Of a stretch of 64,000 bases of DNA, positions 22,585-33,100 are shown in pieces. A program made the position numbers and the translations under genes. This DNA is from Aspidiotus rigidus (Eukaryota > Arthropoda > Insecta > Hemiptera > Diaspididae). The notes below the pieces were generated by a model. That model ran no database searches. It was given only the letters and a program-made list of their open reading frames with translations, and was not told the DNA's origin. The stretch is taken from the NCBI GenBank assembly GCA_035079385.1, contig JAVHKY010000010.1, positions 1,984,001 through 2,048,000 of the forward strand, written 5' to 3'. Position 1 is the first letter of the stretch; each line of letters starts with the position of its first letter.

Positions 22585-24713
22585 ACCCCATGAACCAAAC
22601 CGACCATCACTATATGGTCGATGTTGGTTGGTTTTTGGTCGGACTACTGGAAATAGACCAAATATTATGGTACCGTCAAAATGGTTGAGTTTTAGTAAAT
22701 TTTTGAGATGAATTGACCAAATTTTGCCTATTCATTTCAGTCGATTGTTGGTCTGATATTATTCCTATTAAATTTTGAACATAATTTTTGGTTGATTTTT
22801 GTCCATTATGCGGAATATACATTTCGGTCCATTTTTGGTCGTTATACTGACAATATAAACTGGAATTTTTCCTCGTTTCTTAGTCTAAATTTGATATTGT
22901 ATTTATTACTCATTCTTGACTAAGATTTCCAGTCGATTTCTGGGCAGATATTCTGGGAGATACTTGGTTCATTTCTAGTAGATTTTTCCTCTATATTCAT
23001 GAATATTTTTTACTCTCTTTCTTGGTCTGAAATGAGTATTATCGGGTGAGCCGTTCTATCTCGTAAGTTCGACCACAATTTTCAGTCAATTTCTGGGCAG
23101 ATATTTGGAATGAATCAACTGTCATATTGCATGCAAACTATTTAAAATTGAATTTTAAATTTAAAAATTAATATTCTTAATAATGAAATTGTTTAATAAA
23201 TGAACATATTCCACTAATCATAAGATTTATATTATATTTAATTTTAGGAATTTGATCAGGATTAATTAATAAATATAATTATTTTTTAAATTTTTCTTTT
23301 ATATTAATTTTATTAAAAAAGTTTATTATTCAATATTATTTCGGAAAAAATAATAAAGATTTTAATTATTTCAATCTATTTGCAATAATTTATTTAATTG
23401 AAATTGATAATTTTTTTAGAATTATTTACTTAATAAAATTAATATTTATATCAAGTTTTAATAATTTATATAATTATTATTAAAAAAATTAAAAAATTTA
23501 AACAACTGAAATAATAATTTTCTGTATCTGATTTATCTCATTTATTATATTTGATCCTTTAAATAAAAATATTAAATATTTAATAATTTTAAATAATATT
23601 TAAAACTTCTAATCATATTATTGAACCAGAATGGTATTTGTTATTTCTTAATTCAATGTTACAATCAATTGATAGAAGATTATTGGTTTAAATTACAAAA
23701 ATAATAATTATTGAAAAATAATTTTAAAATAATTAATTTAATTATTAATTCAAAATTTAAAAAGATAATATAAATTACATCACTAAAAATCAATTTTATC
23801 AATAATAAATTAATAAAAAATAATAATTATTATAATTAAATTGAAAATTAAAATTAAATAATAATGTAGAAGTTTTATAAATTAAATTCAAATAAATAAA
23901 TTATTCGGATTCATTTTAAGAATTTTTTTAAATTAATTGATTCAATTTTAATTGTTATAAATCTGTGATAAATTCCACAAATTTCTGAACCTTGTCCATA
24001 AATAATAGAAGGTTTAATTGTAATTTTAAACCAAAATCACACTCGTCTCAATACAACTTTGCTAACGAGATTACTATCTTCATTCTTCTCTTCTCTCACA
24101 TGAGGGAGGCTTAGATGTAGACTGGTTTTTCCCATTGAAAGTGGTCTAAGTATGGTGGTCTTTAATATCACCTAACTAGAGACCGTTTTATGGCGTCTGT
24201 ATTGCTCGACAAAAATTTACCGACCTGTTTTGTCAAAAGTGGTCTGTTTGTAGTGGTCTTTTAATATCGCTTGAATAATATAGACTACGACAGACCAGTT
24301 TATATTGTCTACATTGCGCAGAAACCGATCAATCTTCCTCGTCAGAAGTGGTCTAATTATGGTGGTCTCTTGACATTGATGAATTCTGACTGTGAGAAAC
24401 TATTTTATGTTGTCGAGATTCCCCAGAAATCAACTAGCTGTTTTTTTGGTCAGAAAATGGTCAAAATATAGTCAATTGATCAATGACGGGGGGTAGACCA
24501 TTTTAAGGTATATCACCTATAAATCGACTAATTTTTTCAGTCAAAATTTTGTCCAAGTTGGTCTAAATGTGCTCTAAATATGATACGGATTAGCGGAAGT
24601 AAATCGACTGAAAAAGTCGGTCTATTATTGGTCACTCATCAGAGCGATTGCTCAGTCTATGTGTGGTCGATATTTACTCAAAATCGACTTAGATATTTAG
24701 TCGAAAGTTTCCG
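22585..24713 (+). mobile_element. GGTC/GACC-rich repeat element, copy 1
   Basis: The segment is inserted in the second Penelope-like element. It is built from degenerate units of roughly 100 bp, in which GGTCTAA/GTGGTCT and AATCGACTGAAAA/TTTCAGTCGATT words recur (for example starts near 24130, 24237, 24345 and 24455). The stretch 24028-24713 matches minus-strand copy 2 (27397-31375) in collinear blocks, including ACTCGTCTCAAT, ATCTTCATTCTTC, CGTTTTATGGCGT and GGAAGTAAATCGACTGAAAA. No transposase frame is visible and the ends lack obvious TIRs. The class of element is unknown. Mitochondrial DNA is inserted in it at about 23140-24027. Confidence 0.6.
23140..24027. other. NUMT: composite nuclear copy of mitochondrial DNA (cox1, cob, cox2 pieces)
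   Basis: Base composition changes abruptly to about 85-90% A+T. Near 23195-23275 (+) the sequence reads, in invertebrate mitochondrial code and with a small deletion, as the start of cytochrome oxidase I (WTYSTNHK, then LYLILGIWSGL). Near 23605-23685 (+) it reads as cytochrome b around HIIEPEWYLLF. Near 23925-24010 (-) it reads as the C-terminus of cytochrome oxidase II (YGQGSEICGIYHRFMTIKIE). The three genes are not adjacent in this order and orientation in usual insect mitogenomes, so several fragments were joined. Flanks align to copy 2 of the host repeat without the insertion, which places the ends within a few bases. Confidence 0.8.
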
Positions 24714-25209
24714 CCTCATCCTGTCTTCATTTTCCTCTTTGGTTGAATTTTCCAAGTTCATTAACCAACGTATTTATTTCTACAAGAGACCTCTCTTTTT
24801 CAAAACCTTCCTCTACTTCATTCCAAACCTGGATTCGGCTTCCTCACTTAGGTAGTGGTTCTCATTCTGTGGCTCGAGAACTCCGAACATATGGATATAG
24901 GGTTTGTGTTTAACCCGCTAAACCAGGTAAAAAATCTATATCTTCTCAAAGATCCAATTCCTGAATTGGAGAAGCCTAGAATCTCCCAATTAAAATGTAC
25001 TTGCGGCGACGTCTATATTGGCCAATCAGGACGAACTATAAAGAACCGGTTCGAAAGAACATCTCCGAGATTACAATAATTTCCAAAATTCTTCATAAAA
25101 GTCTTCATCCGATTCTCCCTCGTTCACGACTAGGCACTGTAATCAAAAAAAGCACATTTTCGATGGTGTTGTTGCCTCCCCACTCCAATATTGTGAGAAA
25201 AGAGCAAAA

Positions 25210-25665
25210 ATGAATAGACTTGAAGAATATCATACCTTAATTTCTATTAAATATACTCTTAATAATGAGTCAGTATGTATATTTTTCAATCCGTTTATAC
25301 GTTACATGTTATCATCTGATTCGCCTTTTCATTCATGAGCTGCACCCAGTTCGAAATCGGTCGCTCTCTTATTAATGTTTCATTTGTGGATAATTTACTA
25401 AACGTTGTGAATTTTGTGATTATTTCTGTTTAAATTTTTATTTTATAATACATATATTTTTTTCGTTTTTTTCGTTTTTAAATTTTACCTGGTTCAAAAT
25501 TTTGTGTAACTTCCACCATTGACAGAATTTTCATGTTACGAGTGTGGAAACCTTTTGATAAATAATATGTGCAATTTCGGTTGTATCTGGGCTAAAAAAT
25601 ATCTTTGTACACTTCATTATGCAGGTACGTCATGGAAGCAGCAAAGTTAAAAATCCTTTGATAGA
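25210..25665. other. Stretch without recognised gene
   Basis: AT-rich DNA after the Penelope-like fragment; probably includes its 3' untranslated end. Nothing else recognised. Confidence 0.3.
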
Positions 25666-25673
25666 TTCATAAT

Positions 25674-25898
25674 TAGAGCCCGGATTTTTCGGTAAAATAC
25701 CGAAAACGTAGATTATAAATACCGAAAGCATCATTTTTACCGAAAACTGGCCATCAATTCGTCTAAAATATACCAACATTTACGCAAAATCATGTAAAAA
25801 ATAGTCATTATTTTCTAAATACCGAATAATACCGAAAATCAAAGTTTTAGTACCGGTACCGAAAATTAAATTATAAATACCAAAAAATCCGGGCTCTA
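25674..25898. mobile_element. 225-bp hAT-type MITE
   Basis: Perfect 16-bp terminal inverted repeats TAGAGCCCGGATTTTT and AAAAATCCGGGCTCTA, flanked on both sides by the 8-bp direct repeat TTCATAAT (25666-25673 and 25899-25906). An 8-bp target duplication of form nTnnnnAn and TIRs beginning TAG are known features of hAT elements. The interior has several TACCGAAA words in both orientations and no reading frame. The intact ends and target duplication indicate a fairly recent insertion. Confidence 0.85.
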
Positions 25899-25906
25899 TT
25901 CATAAT

Positions 25907-27164
25907 ACTGTATACTGACTCGATGAATTTATAAGAGATAAAAACAGTTTTTAAACGATTGATTTTTCTTCCTTCCGCATCATTTCTCGGTATACAAAGT
26001 ATTCGTGTTTCAGATTCTATTCCTTTTTTGCCTATCATTATTCGTGTCCAGGGGTACGTGTACGATACTCCTCCAAAAATAGAATAGGTACCGTACTAAA
26101 ATGGTGAAAAAGGAAAGAAAGAAAGAAAGAAGAGAGGAGAAACGTGAAAATCACGCACGATTTCATCGAGTAATTGATTAATTAATTAGGTACCTATTGT
26201 ACCTTACAAACTATTGTATCCTCATCGTAATTGTTGTATCATCTTCCGTATGTATAGAACAGATATCAAATTCATTTGTTACGTTTCGATTCGCATGAAG
26301 ATCATTCTAGCGCCTAACGTAATAATTCAAAATTGACAATTTCAATTTTTCCCTTTGAAATTCTAAAATGATTTACAAGTGCCTACTACCTATACGTTCC
26401 AACTGTAAACTGTAATACAACTTGAATTACTGTATCGTATCTTTTCTAGACGATTGCGTGCCGTTGAAAAAAAAAATAGGCATATGGGTTACAGGTGTTC
26501 TCAAAAACATAAAAACAGACACATTTAGATTTCTAAACGACCAACATTCAGTGATAATTATTACGAATTGCAGTTTTATTGACTCAAAGTTCTTTTTTTT
26601 TTTTTTTTTTTAATTTTTTTTACTGCTTTATTTGTAACATTTTTCTTGGCACGTGTCTGGATGTAATATCTTCGATCGCGAAAGATTTCCAAAATATTGT
26701 ACGTACATATTCTTCGAACGTCTTCTGTTCGTACACATACCCGTAAAACAACCGAGTCAATGGATTCTAACGGAGCCAATTGTTCTTCGACTACATAAAT
26801 AAATATTTGAATTCAAAACACGCAACAAAACACCGAATATTTCTATGTCATTTGCGTACCGTTACATCGAGAAAATAGACTTTCTAGATTGTTTCATAGT
26901 CTAGCCAAATAGCAATTTTAGAATAATTTTCTAAAAAATACAGGATAGCTAGGATCTGCTTAATCAGTGGTTATCTTAATGTTGCTCTTAAAAATGCTTA
27001 AGAAAATTAAGCGCTGCTCTTCCGTATACAATGATTGAATCTAAGAGAGCAGTGTGCAGTTTTGTATTATGGAAAATCATGAGTAAAATATTTTAGAAAA
27101 AGATTACTAAAATTTTTATTTCTATTAATCATTTATAATGCTAACTATTTTCTTATATTTTCAG
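25907..27164. other. Stretch without recognised gene, upstream of the Ig/FN3 gene
   Basis: Contains a GAAAGAAAGAAAGAAGA purine tract (26115-26135) and a T-run (26592-26610). The signal-peptide exon of the downstream Ig/FN3 gene should lie in or before this stretch, but I could not identify it with a matching phase. Confidence 0.35.
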
Positions 27165-30100
27165 GCATTTTAGTCGCTCAACATAATTACACAATAAAGA
27201 TTCAACCTTCAACTTACTTGAAAGCGACGGAGGGGGACAGTAAATTTGCATTATGCGAAGCATCAGATTCGAATGATGTGATTGACATAGAGTGGATATC
27301 TCCAAAAAATGAAGTCATAGGGACAGATCCAAACCGGTAAGAGTTACTCTATTCAAACGAGTAAAATACCTTTCGGAGTCTTAATCGAGCGGTCGACGGA
27401 AAATTTTACGACCAAATATCTCAGTCAATTCTGAGTAAAATAATGTCGACCATAAGTAAACTGAGCGATCGCTCTGATACACACAAGAACAAATTTTAAA
27501 CTCTTGGAATGAACGTGAACTAGCAAAAGTGGTTCTAGGAGTATCTTCCACATCAGATGCCATTTACCGTTTTTCGCTATCTTCTCTAGGTTTCTTACAA
27601 ATTGCTTTTCTATGCTTAAGAATTACTTGAAGTATCATTTTAAACCCCAAGATATAGAAAGAAGTATACTTTCCTGTAGAACAATACTTATTTTCACTTG
27701 ATTAGCTCTCATGATTCAGCGTTCTCCTCATTTTTCTGAGAGTCATTTCATGATCAAATGCTGATGTTCAAACGCAAAAATTTGTGCGCCCAGTCAAGCA
27801 ATCTACGTTTCCTTCATTAATAGGACATAATCAGTGTTCCCACTTTAGAAAACGTGTGAAGAAATTGAGATGCATTTCATTTACACATGTAGGTTTAAGA
27901 CAAGAAAATAGTTGGGAATATTATATTATACCTATACATTTTTTTATTTTCTATCAGTCCGTACAGGTCTAGAAATTACCACAATAAAAAACCAAGTAAC
28001 TTGTGCGAGAATGGAGTGTTTTTTAGGTTGAACTTTGAGATGGGAAAAGTTTGTACATAAAAGCAAGAATAATCCTCCAATCCTCATTCAATTCGTTTGA
28101 TAATATGGAGCATACTGTGGAAGGCCTAAATAAAATGTTGACATCGAGTAAATGAATTAATTTCGTCACCAAAGTGCTTTGTTATTCGCTTCTAAGTAGT
28201 CAATCTTTAGCCTTATTCAAACTTTCGAACAAAATTCTGAAAAACTGAGAGGAGATCCCGAAAAACGGCCAACGCTATCATATTCAGCGCAAAAAGTAGC
28301 TCGAGAAACACCTTCGCCTGTTCATGTTCATTAAAGGCTGTTCATGTGTGTAGTGGACCAATTTTTTCAGTCGATTTACTTCCGTTCTTCCCTACCATAT
28401 TTATAGTGTAGGAAAATAAGAAAAAAAAGAACATTTTGCTGGAACAAACGTTTCTGCTGAAAATGGTTCAAGATGTGGTCCTGGACAGAAATACCGAAAA
28501 TTCTGCGTTTCCCCCCATAGTTCCTTTTTTTATAGGGGTCCGAACACGCCCAACTCCCAAAATTAGTTTTTCGCCTATATCGCGCAAAATTGAAATTTTA
28601 TTTTAAAATATTTCAAACAAAGTTGTTTTTCGTTAAATTTGCTATGAAATGAGCAATTCAGCCTTCAGGAGATTCTTTTTTTTATAGGAGTTTAAACCCC
28701 ACAAGATTTAGTCTTTTGCTTATTATCTTGTCTAATTGAAATTTTCTTTAAAAATATTTCAAGCAAAAATTGTTTCTCTTTAAATTTCCTACCAAATAAC
28801 GCATTCAACTTTCAGCCTATACCAATTAGTGCTTTTGCAAAGGCCGTTCAAAAGAAGACCAAAATCAGTTTTTCCATAATGTCTCTCAAACTTGAAATTT
28901 TATAAAAAAATGTTTCAAACAAAAGTTGTTTTTCGTTAAATTTACTTTAAAATGAGCTATTCAGCCTTCAGGGAGTTCTTTTCTAATAGGGGCTTAAACC
29001 CCCAAAGATTTAGTCTTTTGCTTATATCTTGTCTAATGTAAATTTTATTGAAAAATGTTTCAAACAAAAATTGTTCCTCGTTAAATTTTCTACTAAATAA
29101 CGTATTCAATGTTCAGCCTAAGTCGATTAGTGCCTTAGCAAAGCCTGCAAAGGCCGTTCAAAAGAGGACCGAAATCAGTTTTTCCATGAAATTTTATGAA
29201 AAAATGTTTCAAACAAAAGTTGTTCGTCGTTAAATTGCCTATCAAATGAGCTTTCAGAATAGAGTAATCTGTCTATGAAAAAAGTGTGTCAAGTACATTT
29301 TTCCTGTAGGTTCCTCGAGTAAATCTTACTCCATGAGGCTAGTATATTTCATGTAATATGTATATAAACATAACATAGCCCGAGGAGGGAGATCGATTCT
29401 CGCACATGACTTGAGCTCCTCCAACTCTCCTATGCCCTGCCTACCAGTTTTCTACGCTTTCTAATGGGAGTAGTGTACGTTAGCCTACCGACTTACAGTA
29501 GTCTTGTATTTGGGATGGAGGGATTCTATATTATTTGCTCTCGTCTTACTCTTCGTCTCTGATTACTGAGGAGTCGTCATCAGTACTGGACTCATGGTCA
29601 GCTTCTTCGTCTTGACTTAATACATCCTGCAAGTCGTCGTCAATGTCTTCTACTACCTCTAATTGGTGAACATTTTAATCCTAGGAAGATCAAAAACAAC
29701 TATTTTCAACGAAAATTCAAACAATAGGCTACTTACGGTTGAGGCATGATACTATGTTATTTAGGAAGTATAGTGTAGACGGTTAAACACTATAAGAAAA
29801 GAATAAGAGAAAAGAATTTGGCTCTTCCGTTGATGAAAAAATTGACCAATGTTTTGAACAGTACCTCTTCATCATCGAGGTCAGAATGACTAAAATATAC
29901 GTTTTTTCTTCGATGAAAGTGACAAATTACCCTCTTCTGTCTATGGAATATCTATTGTGCACCTGCTTTTTACATTTCTACATCCTTTGGCGCACCCACT
30001 AGAAATGAGTTGTAGGAGCTGGTCTGACGCGGCGCTGGGGCTTTCTTCATATCCCATCGATTCGTTTCCATCCCCATTCTAATGGATCTTTTTCATGACC

Positions 30101-33100
30101 AAGCCACAATTGTACTTGGTGGTACACTCTGTATAAATGGAACTGGGCAGCGTCTTCAGTGGGAGGTAGAGAGGCCAAGTCTAGTGTCCGGCGGACTTTT
30201 TTTGTAAAAGCTTGAAACCGACATTTCAAAATTATCTGAATACAAGAAAAATATAGCACATTCTTATATTTTCAACATCGAAAGCCCTTTTTCGCAGAGT
30301 GGTTGCTCTATCCTGAAAGCCGAATCGCTCATTTGGTAGGAAATTCAACGGGAAACAACTTTTATTTGAAACATTTTTTCATGAATTTTAATTTTGAGAG
30401 ATATATGGAAAAACTGATTGTGGTCCTCTTTTGAACGGCCTTTGCAAAGGCATTGGTTAGTATAAGCTGAAAGTTAAATGCGTTATTTGGTAGGATTTTG
30501 TTTGAAACATTTTTTAATAAAATTTCAATTAGACAAGATATAAGCAAAAGACTAAATCTTGGGGGTTCAAACTCCTATAAAATAGGAACCTCTTGAAGGC
30601 TGAATAGCTCATTTTATAGCAAATTTAACGAGAAGAAACTTTTTTTTGAAACATTTTTTAATAAAATTTCAATTTTGCGCGATATAGGTTCAAACCACCA
30701 TGAAAAAAGAAGCTCCAGGGGAAAGCGCGAGATTTTTAGTATGTTGTTCAGGACGAAACTCGGAACCAATTTCAGCAAAGAAACGTTTGCTCCAGCAAAT
30801 ATTTTTTTTTTTCAATATTGCTCCAATTTGTCTACACTATTAGACCAGATTGAGACCAATTTGTACGAAATTTTAACTGAAAAAATTAGTCGATTTATAG
30901 GTGATGTAGGTACTATAAAATGGACTAACCTCAGTCATTCGTCATATTTCCTCAGAAAGTAACTATATTTCGATCATTTTTGATTCAGTCTCTCGTAGTC
31001 AATATTTAAAATAAGTGTCAACAGACCACCTTAATTAGATTACTTCTGACGAAAAAGATAGGTCGATTTCTGGGCAACGTAGACAATATAAAATAGTCTA
31101 TTGTAATCTATATTCAAGCGATATTAATTGACCACTACAAATAGACCACTCTTGACAAAAAAGATTGGTCTATTTCTTAGCAATAGAAACGCCATAAAAC
31201 GTCTCTAGTTTGGTGATATTAAAAGATCACTACCTGTATTTAGACCACTTCTGACGGGAAAAACTAGCCTATATCTAGGCCTCCCTCAAGTGGGAGAAGG
31301 GAAGAATGAAGATAGCAATCTTGTTAGTTGAGTTCTATTGAGACGAGTGCCATTTTGGTCTGCGAGCTTGCTAGCAACGTGACAGAGGATTCATTCCAAA
31401 TAGCTGCCCAGAAATCGACTAGAAATTTTGGTCAAAATTGAGTGACTGATCAAAAGTATAGTACTGTATAGTTATTTTAAACTCGTGAATTCTAGAAATT
31501 CCGCGACAGTCAAAATATGAGCTCGAATTTTCCTTGATCGAGGTTTATTGAAGAATAGTCACAGGTGAATATGGAAAGAGAAGGTCTATAATAACGTAAT
31601 CGTCATTATTGCAAAGCGGCGTTGACTTTCTATTACCTCTGTCCCTCTTTCTAGTGTAAAGAATATTCGTCTCCCTACTTGTCAAAATAACATTATTCAA
31701 TTTTCCTCTTAAAAATTTATCGAGCTCAAAGTCATAATTTTGTGAGTCGAGGGGAGGGGGGGGGGGAAGAAATAAACTTAATTTCTGTGGGGCTATTGTA
31801 CTAAGCGGAGTTTTTTGAAAAAAAATTTTCAAGTTGATAGGGCTACGGCTGTATTATTGTATGGATAAATTCTCAATTTGGTTCGTCAAATTATTCTCAA
31901 GGATCAAAATGATTTTCAGCTCTCTCTTTGCTGTACCTAGGTATTTCTAATTTTTATGAAACGCAAATATTCTCACTAAAATACGATAATATTCAGAACA
32001 TTTAATATCTTATTGAATTTTGATTTTGTCTTTTTCAAGGGCTTCGTTCGTATCCGATCAGACTAGGCTTGATCAACTTCCAAACTTTTATTCGTATTTC
32101 AATTCAAAAAAGAAAAGAAAATTCAAGCGTAGAATATTGAAATTGATTCAGATTTTCCCATGAAGGATTTTCTTCGTATTTTTTGTCTTCCACAGTGACG
32201 TGATTTATAATAAATGGTTTATTTTCCAGACCAATGCACATTGAAGAAGGTGGTAGAAATTTGTTGAGACTGTTTTTTACGAATCTGACCGAAGAACATA
32301 GCGGTACCTATACATGTAAGGCTACATTCAAGGGTGTAACAGATACGAACAGATTTGACCTGAAAGTCTCGAGTGAGTATGCTTGTAAATCGATTTATAG
32401 CAAGCTTAGCTGTCGATTCGAAGTTCGCAGTCAGCTAATCGCCTTTAGAAATGGTGTTTTGAAATGTTTTATATCTTTGCTGAACTCTATTCCTAATTTC
32501 TGAATTCGTGTACGCACGGCCGTTCGGGCGCAGGTTCATTAGTCTTACTCTTCAGTCTACACATACTAAGCGATAGTGTGGAAAGAAGAAAGAGATGTAG
32601 ACCCCTTTGACGTGACTAATTTCTTAAGCCAAACTTCAATAGCTTATAACTTGTTAGTTGAGGCAAATTTAAATTTTATTTTATTACAAATCACCGCATA
32701 ATTGTCCCACCCGGAAGATGACGTTAGTCGAAAGTGCTCGGTTTAAAGAATTTTTATGCGGTGATTTGTGATAAAATGAAATTTAAATTTGTCATGATGA
32801 GCTGTTAGTTGAGGCATATGAGGCTAGTGCCAAAGGAAACAGACGTAGTCCCATAATGTCACGTCCCTGATCTCGATTGACCTTGACTCATACAGGGACT
32901 ATCCTGATGACGATGACGTCTCAGGCTGAGCAATTATGAACATATGTTACCTTAGGGGATCTGGAGTAGGCATTGGCGGGAAACGGATTTTGGTGACCCA
33001 ACTTTTTTAGCCCCGACGATAGGAAAGGGAACCCGGGGGCATTTTCCCCTGGGCCCGCTTCTTCTCTCGGCAGGGCTGGTTGGCCAGAGACTACCACAAT

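Larger units (their letters stand above)
21590..25210 (+). pseudogene. Second Penelope-like element, decayed and split by an insertion
   Basis: The left part (about 21590-22584) carries RT blocks in changing frames: LYGQLKVHKTGQPIRPVV near 21710 (the LPKVHK signature with Pro changed to Leu), DKSMYSNIP, DGLPMG, YRFADDVFCIW near 22198, and a post-RT segment to about 22560. The right part (about 24714-25210) resumes with FNPLNQVKNL and the GIY-YIG region QLKCTCGDVYIGQSGRTIKNRFE near 24980-25060. The 2.1 kb between them is an unrelated repeat, so the element was broken by a later insertion. It is far more decayed than the copy at 16256-18090 and differs from it in sequence, so it is an older insertion of a different lineage. 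Confidence 0.85.
27397..31452 (-). mobile_element. GGTC/GACC-rich repeat element, copy 2 (with insertions)
   Basis: Read on the minus strand, 31450-30843 aligns with 23070-24580 of copy 1, omitting the mitochondrial segment, and 28400-28345 plus 27490-27397 align with 24590-24713. Two interruptions are therefore insertions in this copy: 28404-30839 (long-TIR transposon) and roughly 27495-28345 (about 850 bp of unassigned DNA). The copy lies in the first visible intron of the Ig/FN3 gene. It lacks the first 500 bp or so of copy 1. Confidence 0.6.
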
